From JBPCOB01 sp051000715 (lineage in GTDB: Bacteria; Actinomycetota; Actinomycetes; JALYNC01), in NCBI GenBank assembly GCA_051000715.1, contig JBPCOB010000079.1, positions 1 through 14,468 on the forward strand: a stretch of DNA of 14,468 bases. Reading direction: 5' to 3'. The notes under the pieces were generated by a model. The model was not told the origin of the DNA and did no database searches. It saw only the letters and a program-made list of their open reading frames with translations. The translations under genes were made by a program, and so were the position numbers. This document shows positions 1-6,876 of this stretch, piece after piece; the stretch's first letter is position 1, and each line of letters starts with the position of its first letter.

Positions 1-1430
1 CGAAGGTACTCGACGTCCTGCCGGTTGTGGAACACCCGGTCGAACCGGTTGGTGTAGTACGCCATCACCACCTGGTTCTCGTTGCGGTCCTTGGAGATCG
101 TCGGGAAGTAGTTGTCCCCGCCGACCGACACGATCTGGATCGGGCTCCAGCTCCGGCCAAGGTTGTCCGAGTAGCGCAGCTTGATCTGCGGCTCCTCACA
201 CCGGTCGAAGGTCACCAGGAACCGGCACGCGTCCCAGGTCACGAACACCCGCGAGTGGCCGTCGATCGTCTTCACGGTGTTCTTCGGGTAGGTCGCCGCG
301 CGGAAGCCGGCCGAGTGCAGCTCGCCACCGAACGGGATCGGGCTGGTCTCGCGGTAGACGATCCGGGTCGGCCCGAAGTTCGTGCTGCCGGGCTCGGCCA
401 CGCGCAGCTTGTGGATGAACGTCTGCGCGGTGCCCTCGAGCTCGCCCTGGATCTCCGACCAGGTGATGTAGGTGCGGCCGTCGGCGTCGACCGTGACGTC
501 GCTGAACTGGACGTCCTTGTCCTTGCCGCTGATGAGGATCGGCTTGGTGCAGTTGTTCAGGTCCACGTCGCACCGCACCGCCTTGATCACGGCGCCGGTG
601 AACTCAGCCGTCGGCGTAGGTGTCAGGTCGAACTCGCTGTAGGTGGCCCAGACGACGCGCTGGCCGCCGTGACCCGTACCGCCGACCGTCATCCACTCCT
701 TGTCGATGAAGTGGTTCTTGCTCTTGGTCTGGGAGACGGCCTTGCGCACCGGCCAGCAGGAGGGTGCGTCCCCGCCCGGGCATGACGCGAGCCGCTCGGG
801 CGTGGTGCGGTAGAGGCCCAGGCCGTTCGGCTTGCCGAACGGGTCGAACGCGTCGTAGTTCAGGCTGGCGGCGTACAGGTACTTGCAGTCGCCCGTTGCC
901 ACGTCGACGGGGTCACCGCCCGAGGGGACCTGCTTGCCGAAGATCTGGACCGCCGGTAGCAGGCCCTCGTTGGTCAGGCTCTTGCCACCGTTGTTGGAGT
1001 AGTGCCAGCCGGTGAAGTTGCCCAGCGGGTTGAGCAGGCCACGGTAGTCGTTGGTGCCGCCGAGCACGACGTCCGGACGGTCGTAGCAGGTGCTGACCGA
1101 CTCCTCGTTCTGCGGCAACCCGAACTGGTCACGGTTGAAGCGCAGCAGGCCGTCCACAGTCTGCGCGGCTGACGCCGAGCCGGCGGTGCGGCGCGCCTGG
1201 GCGAGGGCGTCGTGAGCACCCTGGTACTGCTGCCGTACGCCCTCCGGCGCCCGCTCCGGGTGCAACAGGTACTGCCGGGCTACCACACCCGAGGACAGGT
1301 GGTTATAGACCTTCGAGCGGTCGACCTTTGGCGCGTTCGCCTGGCCGCTGCCGGACAGTGCCACCAGGGGGAAGAGCAGCAGGAGCGGTGTGCTCCACTT
1401 CGCTGCACGGACGATCTTGCTTCGACGCAT
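1..1430 (-). CDS. Secreted sialidase-like beta-propeller protein (3' end beyond window)
   Basis: An open frame of 476 codons runs leftward off the window edge, so the C-terminus is missing. The ATG at 1430 is preceded by TGGAGG at 1435-1440, a good ribosome site. Residues 1-33 form a signal peptide: basic start (MRRSK), hydrophobic core (PLLLLFPLVAL) and a likely signal peptidase I site after A-N-A33, so the product is probably exported. An Asp-box typical of sialidase/BNR propellers is visible at residues 420-428 (YSDNLGRSW), and a looser one at 144-152 (YSNNGGKSL). Several spaced cysteines (CYDRP, CPGGD, VRCDVDLNNC, CRFL, RCEEP) fit an extracellular disulfide-bonded fold. The family is often annotated exo-alpha-sialidase, but Asp-boxes also occur in non-sialidase propellers and I cannot identify catalytic residues, so the substrate is unknown. 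It is transcribed divergently from larB. Confidence 0.8.
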   Translation of the reverse strand, partial: MRRSKIVRAAKWSTPLLLLFPLVALSGSGQANAPKVDRSKVYNHLSSGVVARQYLLHPERAPEGVRQQYQGAHDALAQARRTAGSASAAQTVDGLLRFNRDQFGLPQNEESVSTCYDRPDVVLGGTNDYRGLLNPLGNFTGWHYSNNGGKSLTNEGLLPAVQIFGKQVPSGGDPVDVATGDCKYLYAASLNYDAFDPFGKPNGLGLYRTTPERLASCPGGDAPSCWPVRKAVSQTKSKNHFIDKEWMTVGGTGHGGQRVVWATYSEFDLTPTPTAEFTGAVIKAVRCDVDLNNCTKPILISGKDKDVQFSDVTVDADGRTYITWSEIQGELEGTAQTFIHKLRVAEPGSTNFGPTRIVYRETSPIPFGGELHSAGFRAATYPKNTVKTIDGHSRVFVTWDACRFLVTFDRCEEPQIKLRYSDNLGRSWSPIQIVSVGGDNYFPTISKDRNENQVVMAYYTNRFDRVFHNRQDVEYL

Positions 1431-1638
1431 CGGGCCTCCAGAGACGGGACATCGGGCACCGCAGCGCCGAACTCATGATCCGTCGGCCAGCCACGCGGCT
1501 TGGGTCAGCCTGGCCTCCTTTGCCGAAGCGCGCAAGTGAGGGTTTCGTTGCCGACCCGGACAACGCACGCTCAACCGGCGCAAAGGCGGCTTGACCGTTC
1601 AGCTGTGCTGCCGCGGCGGGGGGCCCCGGCTCACGCCG

Positions 1639-1644
1639 TAGGCT
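1639..1644 (+). promoter_or_regulatory. Candidate -10 element (TAGGCT) for larBC
   Basis: TAGGCT matches the actinobacterial TAnnnT -10 pattern and ends exactly 8 bases before the larB ATG at 1653, so transcription could begin at or within two bases of the start codon (leaderless mRNA). A GGAGG at 1645-1649 lies in the same interval and could act as a ribosome site if transcription starts further upstream. No clear -35 is seen at the usual distance. This is a pattern match only. Confidence 0.4.
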
Positions 1645-1652
1645 GGAGGCGT

Positions 1653-2429
1653 ATGGACCGCTCGGAGGTGCGCGCGCTGCTGGCCGCGGTAGCAGCCGGC
1701 GCCACCCCGGTCGACGAGGCGGTCGAGGCGCTGGCCGCCGGCCCGTTCGCCACCAGCCTCGGGTACGCCGACCTGGGCTTCGCCCGGCTGGACACCCACC
1801 GGGGCCTGCGCACCGGCGACCCCGAGGTGATCTACGGTGCCGGCAAGACGCCCGAGCAGACGGTCGCGCTGCTAGGAGCGCTGGCTCACGCTCCGGGGAA
1901 CCGGCCGGCGCTGGCCACCCGGGTGCCGCCGACCGGCCTGGCGGCGGTGGTGGCCGCGTTCCCTGACGCTGACGTCGACGCCGAGGCGGGCTGCGTCGCG
2001 ATCGGACCGCCGCCGGAGCCGAGCGGGACCGTGTGCGTGGTCAGCGCCGGCACCAGCGACGCGACGGTTGCGGCCGAGGCCGCGTTCGTCGCCCGCGCGT
2101 TCGGTGCTTCGGTCGAGCAGGTGACCGACGTCGGCGTCGCGGGGATCCACCGGCTTCTCGACAACCGGCCAGCCCTCGAGCGGGCTGACTGCCTGGTGGT
2201 GGTCGCCGGGATGGAGGGGGCCCTGCCCAGCGTCGTAGGAGGGCTGGTGGGCACCCCCTGCGTCGCCGTACCGACCAGCGTCGGCTACGGGGCGTCGTAC
2301 GGCGGGCTCGCCGCGTTGCTCGCCATGCTCAACTCCTGCGCTCCCGGCGTGGTGGTGTGCAACATCGACAACGGCTTCGGTGCCGGTGTCTTCGCCGCCC
2401 GGGTCGCCCGACGGGCGGCACCCCGATGA
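1653..2429 (+). CDS. larB: LarB, nickel-pincer nucleotide cofactor synthesis (NaAD carboxylase/hydrolase)
   Basis: A 258-residue protein. LarB carboxylates the pyridinium ring of nicotinic acid adenine dinucleotide and hydrolyses it to pyridinium-3,5-dicarboxylate mononucleotide, the first step to the nickel-pincer cofactor of lactate racemase (LarA). The N-terminal part has the typical GFARLDTHR and PEVIYGAGKTPEQ segments. The C-terminal half is an AIR-carboxylase (PurE)-like domain with SAGTSD, GMEGALPSVVGG, PTSVGYG and the ending NSCAPGVVVCNIDNGFGAG. The cysteine at about residue 229 is the likely counterpart of the catalytic Cys described in Lactiplantibacillus LarB. ATG 1653 was chosen because GGAGG lies just upstream and the family N-terminus begins there; an upstream in-frame extension is noncoding in character. 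The stop overlaps the larC start in an ATGA, so the two are translationally coupled. Confidence 0.93.
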   Translation: MDRSEVRALLAAVAAGATPVDEAVEALAAGPFATSLGYADLGFARLDTHRGLRTGDPEVIYGAGKTPEQTVALLGALAHAPGNRPALATRVPPTGLAAVVAAFPDADVDAEAGCVAIGPPPEPSGTVCVVSAGTSDATVAAEAAFVARAFGASVEQVTDVGVAGIHRLLDNRPALERADCLVVVAGMEGALPSVVGGLVGTPCVAVPTSVGYGASYGGLAALLAMLNSCAPGVVVCNIDNGFGAGVFAARVARRAAPR

Positions 2430-3616
2430 CCCGGCTGGCCTGGTGGGACTGCTCGGCTGGCGCCAGCGGTGACATGTTCCTCGGGGCGCTGGTCGACGCC
2501 GGCGCACCGGTGGAGACGCTGCAGGCGGCGGTTGACGCCATCGATACCGAGCCGGTGCTGCTGTCCGTTGGCGAGGTCGACCGCGGCGGGCTGCGCGCCA
2601 CGAAGGTCGACGTCGGGGCGCCCCGCAGCTCGGTGGTCCGCACCTGGGGGTCGGTGCGCTCGCTGCTCGAGGAGTCCGATCTGGTGGACCCGGTTCGGCG
2701 TACGGCGCTCGCGGCGTTCGCGGCGCTGGCCGCGGCCGAGGCACGGGTGCACCGGACGGCGCCCGAGACCGTCCACTTCCATGAGGTGGGGGCGCTCGAC
2801 GCGGTCGCCGACATCGTCGGCGCCGCGGCCGGCCTGCACGCGCTGGGCATCGAGGGGGCGGCGGCGTCAACCGTGACGGTCGGGTCCGGAACGGTCCGCA
2901 GCTCGCACGGGGTGCTCTCGGTGCCGGTGCCAGCGGTGCTGTCCCTACTGGCCGATGCGGGTGCGCCGGTGACCTCGGGGCCGGCGCCGTACGAGATGTG
3001 CACGCCGACCGGTGCGGCCCTGCTGGCGGCTACCGTGACCCGGTGGGGCGGGTTGCCGTCGATGCGGATAGCCGCGGTCGGCAGCGGCGCCGGCAGCCGC
3101 GAGCTCACCGAGCTGCCGAACGTCCTGCGACTGGTGGTCGGGACGGCGGTGGAGCGGCCGGCCGAGGCCTCGACCGAGCTGGTACTCGAGGCCAACGTGG
3201 ACGACCTGGACCCCCGCCTGTGGCCCGGAGTGCTTGACCGGCTGCTCGCGGCGGGCGCGTCCGATGCCTGGCTCGTCCCGATCCTGATGAAGAAGGGCCG
3301 GCCGGCGTACACCTTGGCCGTGCTGGCACCGGAGCGCGGGGCCGACGGCATCCGCCGGGTGATCTTCACCGAAACCTCGACCATTGGCCTGCGAGAGACC
3401 AGCGTCGCAAAGCGGGCCCTGGCCCGTGACATTGCCACGGTCACAGTGGACGATCAGCAAATCCGGGTGAAGACCGCCCGCCTGGACGGCGTGGCCGTGA
3501 ACGCCTTGCCGGAGTACGACGACGTGGTGGCGGCGGCGGTCGCGCTGGACCGACCGGTCAAGGCGGTGCTGGCCGCAGCCACCGCGGCCGCTGTGGCCGC
3601 CGGGCTTGCGCCCTGA
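2426..3616 (+). CDS. larC: LarC, nickel insertion protein of pincer cofactor synthesis
   Basis: A 396-residue single-frame LarC. LarC is a CTP-dependent cyclometallase that inserts nickel into pyridinium-3,5-bisthiocarboxylate mononucleotide to give the mature nickel-pincer nucleotide. Family landmarks are the N-terminal DCSAGASGDMFLGALVDAG, the histidine motif HFHEVGALDAV at residues 117-127, PYEMCTPTGAALL near 190, and the C-terminal EANVDDLDPRLW...LMKKGRPAYTLAVL. In Lactiplantibacillus plantarum the gene is split into larC1 and larC2 and read by programmed frameshifting; here it is one uninterrupted frame of normal length. ATG 2426 overlaps the larB stop. larE, which supplies sulfur, and larA are not in the window, so they must be elsewhere or absent. 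Transcription probably stops at the hairpin at 3636-3675. Confidence 0.93.
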   Translation: MTRLAWWDCSAGASGDMFLGALVDAGAPVETLQAAVDAIDTEPVLLSVGEVDRGGLRATKVDVGAPRSSVVRTWGSVRSLLEESDLVDPVRRTALAAFAALAAAEARVHRTAPETVHFHEVGALDAVADIVGAAAGLHALGIEGAAASTVTVGSGTVRSSHGVLSVPVPAVLSLLADAGAPVTSGPAPYEMCTPTGAALLAATVTRWGGLPSMRIAAVGSGAGSRELTELPNVLRLVVGTAVERPAEASTELVLEANVDDLDPRLWPGVLDRLLAAGASDAWLVPILMKKGRPAYTLAVLAPERGADGIRRVIFTETSTIGLRETSVAKRALARDIATVTVDDQQIRVKTARLDGVAVNALPEYDDVVAAAVALDRPVKAVLAAATAAAVAAGLAP

Positions 3617-3635
3617 CGCCGGAACGCCTGCAGAC

Positions 3636-3675
3636 GGAGAACCGCCCAACCCCGAAGTGGGGCGGGCGGTTCTCC
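3636..3675. terminator. Bidirectional hairpin terminator between larC and the PRC-barrel gene
   Basis: A perfect 12-base inverted repeat, GGAGAACCGCCC at 3636-3647 with GGGCGGTTCTCC at 3664-3675. An inner CCCC/GGGG pairing (3650-3653 with 3659-3662) closes a GAAGT loop. It lies 20 bases after the larC stop and 8 bases beyond the stop of the convergent gene, so it can serve both strands. There is no clear T-tract on either side, which is usual for high-GC actinobacterial terminators. Confidence 0.8.
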
Positions 3676-3683
3676 GGTTGGCA

Positions 3684-4481
3684 CTAGCGGTTGAATCCCT
3701 CGTCGCGGCGGCCGGTGACGTCGCCGCCCTCGGTCTCGATCTGCTCCTTGCGGAGCTCCTCGTTCACCTGGACGTTCTCGGTGACCTGCTCCTTGGCGAC
3801 GCGAACCCGCTCGACCGGCACGGTCTCCTTCTCCACGACCGGCCGCTCCTCGGTGAGCGTGACCTCGTGCACGTCCTCGGTGAGCTCCGGACCCTCCAGC
3901 GCGTCGCCGACGTTGGCGTCGGTGATGGGCTCGCGCTCGATGCGGACCTGTTCCCGGGTGACCGGCACCGTCTGCTGCACGTTTTCCGCCACGATGTACT
4001 TGCGCAGCCGGGCCCGGCCGCCCTCCTGCCGCTCGGTGCCGACACGCAGCCGCTCCTCGGAGCGGGTCATCGCGTCGTCGGTCGTCGTGCCGCTGACAGC
4101 GCGCCCCTCGGTCACGGTGGTCGTGTCCACGTCGTCGTACTGGTAGTCGCGGGACGTCGCGTCGTAGCCGCCCGGCGCCGTCATGTTGTAGTGCGAGTAG
4201 AGGCGCTGCTCCTCCTCCGGCGTGATCTCGCCATCGGGGTCGACGTTCGGGGCCGACTTGACCAGGTCCTTGTCGTAAGGGACCGATACGTCGTCGCCGG
4301 TTGTGGTGGCTCCGGAGATCGGCACGAAGTTGGTCTTCGAACCGAACATGCCGGTGCTGACGGTGGCGAACGTCGGCTCGCCGGTCTCCTTGTCGGCGTA
4401 GAGCTGGTCGATGGTTCCGATCTTGGCACCGTCGGACCCGACCAGGTTGCGGCCGGTCCAGTTGGCGTAGTCGTGGTTCAT
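3684..4481 (-). CDS. PRC-barrel and DUF2382 (YsnF/AvaK-type) stress-associated protein
   Basis: A 265-residue, very acidic soluble protein with no signal peptide or membrane segment. Residues about 10-85 are a PRC-barrel (NLVGSDGAKIGTIDQLYAD, followed by FVPISGATTTGDDVSVPYDK). Residues about 139-250 are DUF2382, rich in charged valine-alternating beta segments (RSEERLRVGTE, RLRKYIVAENV, VPVTREQVRIEREP, VEKETVPVERVRVAKEQV). Such two-domain proteins are common in actinobacteria and are linked by annotation to general stress (YsnF); no biochemical activity is established. The start at ATG 4481 has GGAG at 4486-4489; an in-frame TTG/GTG-type start further upstream at 4538 would add 19 residues that lie in the probable leader. 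It is monocistronic, with its own candidate stress promoter upstream. Confidence 0.88.
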   Translation of the reverse strand: MNHDYANWTGRNLVGSDGAKIGTIDQLYADKETGEPTFATVSTGMFGSKTNFVPISGATTTGDDVSVPYDKDLVKSAPNVDPDGEITPEEEQRLYSHYNMTAPGGYDATSRDYQYDDVDTTTVTEGRAVSGTTTDDAMTRSEERLRVGTERQEGGRARLRKYIVAENVQQTVPVTREQVRIEREPITDANVGDALEGPELTEDVHEVTLTEERPVVEKETVPVERVRVAKEQVTENVQVNEELRKEQIETEGGDVTGRRDEGFNR

Positions 4482-4538
4482 GACACTCCAGTCCTCGGCG
4501 TTTGGGGTTTCTACGACACCCCTTCCCGGCAGGGACAC

Positions 4539-4564
4539 TTACCTACCGGCCTGAGAGTGGAAAC
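4539..4564 (-). promoter_or_regulatory. Candidate SigB-type stress promoter of the PRC-barrel/DUF2382 gene
   Basis: Read on the minus strand, GTTT (4561-4564) is followed after 16 bases by AGGTAA (4539-4544). The actinobacterial SigB-family consensus is roughly GTTT-N14-17-GGGTAT, so the -35 core matches and the -10 matches four of six. Initiation would fall near 4532, giving a leader of about 50 bases. The fit to a stress-protein gene makes it plausible, but the match is imperfect. Confidence 0.35.
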
Positions 4565-4618
4565 GTCTCGCGCACGGCGATCAAAGCTGGGACGTCCGGC
4601 ACATCGGCGCCGAGGCGC

Positions 4619-5839
4619 TCAGCCGGCCGGAGGACCACCGGTGGATGCCGGCGAGTCGCGGCCGGCCACCGAAGCGAAGTACTTGCCGACCGCATTGACC
4701 ATGGCCGCGAGCGGCACCGCGACCAGGGCACCGGGGATTCCGGCCAGGATCGCCCCCGATGCGATCGCCAGCACGACGGCGAGCGGGTGCAGGTGGACTG
4801 CGCGGCCGAGCACGAGCGGCTGCAGCACGTGGGCCTCGATCTGCTGGACGGCGACAACCGCCGCGAGCACCAGCAGGGCGGCGAACGGACCCTTGGCAAC
4901 GAGCGCCACGAGCACCGCCGCTGCCCCCGCGGCCGTGGCGCCGGCCAGCGGGATGAACGCCGCGAAGAACGTGAGTACCGCCAGTGGCACGACGAGCGGT
5001 ACCCGGATGAGTAGCAATGCCAAGCCGATGAAGACGGCGTCGAAGGTGGCCACCAGGACGGTGCCGCGGACGTATCCGGTCAGGGTCGTCCAGGCTCGGT
5101 CACCCGCCGCCCGGACGTGCGGGCGGGAACTCCGCGAAAACAGCCCCACGATCCAGCCCCAGATCCGCTCGCCGTCGTAGACCAGGAAGAAGGTGGTGAA
5201 CAGGGCGATGAGCAGTCCGCTCGCGACCTCACCTGCCAGGGCCGCCCCCGAGAGCACGCCGGCGGTGATCTTCTCGCGGTTCTGTGCCACCGCGCCGTTG
5301 ATCGACGACCCCAGATGGTCGAGCTGCTTGGGGTCGAGGTTGAAGGGGCTGCTCACGAGGTAGCCGCGGATCTTGTCCAACCCGCCGCCGAGGCTCTCGC
5401 GCAGAGCCGGAATCTCGGCCCCCGTCCGCTTGGCGACAAAGGTCGCCACGAGACCGACGACGACCAGGGCGCACACCATCGTCACCCAGGTGGCCAGCAG
5501 GCGGGGGGCTCCGGCGGCCCGCAGCCGAACGGCGAGCGGTCGCAGCAGCGACGTGAAGAACAACGCCGCCACGAAGGCCAGCGCGATCACCCGCAGCCGG
5601 GCAACCAACATCAACAGCAACACCACCGCGGCCACTACCGCGAGGACCCGCCAGCTCCAGGCGGCGGCGGCGCGTAGCAGCGGTGGCACATCCGCCGACT
5701 CCGGTCGGCTTGTGTTCACCGGTTCGGTGCGGGAGGTCTCGGCGCGGCGAGCCGCCGGACCGTCGATGTGGTCGGGGTGGGAGGGGGACGGCGGTGTCAC
5801 CCGACTAGCGGGCACCCGAGCAGACGCCATGGCCGTCAT
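4619..5839 (-). CDS. AI-2E family transporter (PerM/YdiK-like integral membrane protein)
   Basis: About 406 residues. The cytoplasmic N-terminus is hydrophilic, then come two adjacent membrane helices (WRVLAVVAAVVLLLMLVA and VIALAFVAALFFTSLL), a third at LLATWVTMVCALVVVGLVATFV, a soluble segment, and a C-terminal block of four to five helices. Family signatures are FIPLAGATAAG and the run from VQQIEAHVLQPLVLG to AGIPGALVAVPLAAM. The family (PF01594) was named after TqsA, an autoinducer-2 exporter, but members also include Na+/H+ antiporters and permeases of unknown substrate, so transport of AI-2 should not be assumed. The start is uncertain: ATG 5839 is used, while ATG 5830 and TTG 5875 are also in frame and none has a strong ribosome site. 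It lies 46 bases after the SDR gene in the same direction and may be co-transcribed. Confidence 0.85.
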   Translation of the reverse strand: MTAMASARVPASRVTPPSPSHPDHIDGPAARRAETSRTEPVNTSRPESADVPPLLRAAAAWSWRVLAVVAAVVLLLMLVARLRVIALAFVAALFFTSLLRPLAVRLRAAGAPRLLATWVTMVCALVVVGLVATFVAKRTGAEIPALRESLGGGLDKIRGYLVSSPFNLDPKQLDHLGSSINGAVAQNREKITAGVLSGAALAGEVASGLLIALFTTFFLVYDGERIWGWIVGLFSRSSRPHVRAAGDRAWTTLTGYVRGTVLVATFDAVFIGLALLLIRVPLVVPLAVLTFFAAFIPLAGATAAGAAAVLVALVAKGPFAALLVLAAVVAVQQIEAHVLQPLVLGRAVHLHPLAVVLAIASGAILAGIPGALVAVPLAAMVNAVGKYFASVAGRDSPASTGGPPAG

Positions 5840-5885
5840 GCTGCCCGAAATGAGCGCCGTACGCCTGTCGGTCAACCGCTTCGGC

Positions 5886-6791
5886 TCAGCCGCGGACGGT
5901 CATCGAGTACCGCAGCTTGGCCATCATGACCTCGGCCTCGGGCACCATGCCACTGTCAGCGAAGAGCTCGGGGACCCGCGCGGCCAAGCCCTCCGGCGTC
6001 CACCGCCGCGAGTGGTTCTCGATCACGGCCACGCTGGTGAAGGGCCGATAGAGCTCGACGGCGTCGCCTTGAATGCCGAACACCTTTCCGCTGACGTGCC
6101 GGGCGGCATCGCTGCACAGGTAGGCCACCAAGGGTGCGACGTTGTCCGGGTGCCAGAAGTCGAACCCCCCACCGTCGCCGTCGCTGCCGGGGATATCGCC
6201 GTACGCTCCCTCGGTCATCCGGGTGCGCGCCGCGGGCGCGATGGCGTTGCAGGTGACGCCGTGTCGCGCCATCTCCTGGGCGACGATTGTGGAGAACGCC
6301 GCGATGCCCGCCTTGGCGGCGCCGTAGTTCGCCTGGCCGAAGTTGCCCAGCAGGCCGCTGCTGCTCGTCGTACAAACGATGGCGCCGGGGCGGCTCTCGG
6401 CTCGCCAGTACTCGCAGGCGAAGTGCGTGCACGCGTAGTGGCCGCGCAAGTGCACCCTGATGACCGCATCCCACTCTTCGGGAGTCATCTTCGCCACGGT
6501 GCGGTCCCGCAGGATGCCGGCGTTGTTGACCAGGGCGTCGACCCCGCCGAAGGTATCGATGGCCGCGCGGAGGAGATCTCGGGCGCCGTCCATCTCGCTG
6601 CAGTCGCCGGTGTTGAGCGTGGCGATGGCGCCGCTGTCGGTTATCTCCCGGACCACCGCCTCGCCCGCGTCGGCGTCCAGCTCGTTGACGACGACCCGGG
6701 CGCCACAGCGCGCCAGTTCGCGTGCCTCCCCGCGGCCGATGCCACGACCGGCGCCGGTGACGATCGCGACCTTGCCGTCCAGAAGTCCCAT
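5886..6791 (-). CDS. SDR family oxidoreductase, MFE-2-type (3-hydroxyacyl-CoA dehydrogenase-like)
   Basis: A 301-residue classical short-chain dehydrogenase with an extended C-terminus. Seen: the nucleotide-binding TGAGRGIG at residues 12-19, NNAG at 89-92, catalytic serine within SSS 143-145, and Tyr156/Lys160 (YGAAK). The stretches GILRDRTVAKMTPEEWD, VIRVHLRGHYACT, GNFGQANYGAAKAG and NAIAPAARTRMTE resemble the dehydrogenase domain of peroxisomal multifunctional enzyme 2, so a (3R)-hydroxyacyl-CoA or similar substrate in lipid or steroid degradation is likely. That is inference from resemblance. The C-terminal third (FDFWHPDNVAPLVAYLCSD ... SRRWTPEGL) also fits this subgroup. No hydratase or SCP2 partner is fused or adjacent. 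ATG 6791 is supported by a TAAGGT element 8 bases upstream. Confidence 0.9.
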   Translation of the reverse strand: MGLLDGKVAIVTGAGRGIGRGEARELARCGARVVVNELDADAGEAVVREITDSGAIATLNTGDCSEMDGARDLLRAAIDTFGGVDALVNNAGILRDRTVAKMTPEEWDAVIRVHLRGHYACTHFACEYWRAESRPGAIVCTTSSSGLLGNFGQANYGAAKAGIAAFSTIVAQEMARHGVTCNAIAPAARTRMTEGAYGDIPGSDGDGGGFDFWHPDNVAPLVAYLCSDAARHVSGKVFGIQGDAVELYRPFTSVAVIENHSRRWTPEGLAARVPELFADSGMVPEAEVMMAKLRYSMTVRG

Positions 6792-6799
6792 GGTCAGCG

Positions 6800-6805
6800 A
6801 CCTTA
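6800..6805 (-). promoter_or_regulatory. Candidate -10 element (TAAGGT) for the SDR gene
   Basis: On the minus strand TAAGGT fits TAnnnT and sits exactly 8 bases before the SDR ATG at 6791, predicting a leaderless or nearly leaderless transcript. The AAGG within it could alternatively act as a weak ribosome site. It belongs to the divergent intergenic region shared with the haem-oxygenase-like gene. No -35 is evident. Confidence 0.35.
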
Positions 6806-6862
6806 GCTACGCCGGTTCCGGGTGGCGGTTCGTGGGGGAGAGCACTACAACGGAGCGCATGA

Positions 6863-6869
6863 GGGAGGA
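6863..6869 (+). promoter_or_regulatory. Ribosome binding site GGGAGGA fixing a GTG start
   Basis: GGGAGGA lies 7 bases before GTG 6877, near-ideal spacing. The alternative ATG at 6859 has only GGAG at 6852-6855, three bases away. A TACAAC at 6846-6851 could be a -10, putting the mRNA 5' end near 6858, which leaves a short leader holding this ribosome site. This favours GTG 6877. Confidence 0.55.
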
Positions 6870-6876
6870 CATCGCC

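Noticed and set aside
27..785. Long plus-strand open frame (252 codons)
   Set aside because: It is antisense to the sialidase-like gene, with an arginine/valine-rich product and no family motif. The minus-strand frame has a signal peptide, Asp-box and ribosome site.
1872..3649. Several long minus-strand open frames opposite larB and larC
   Set aside because: Products are proline/arginine/serine-rich with no motif; they arise from GC-rich codon bias opposite two unmistakable genes.
3606..5180. 524-codon plus-strand open frame
   Set aside because: It spans the terminator, the whole PRC-barrel/DUF2382 gene and part of the AI-2E gene in antisense, so it cannot be a gene alongside them, and the product is low-complexity.
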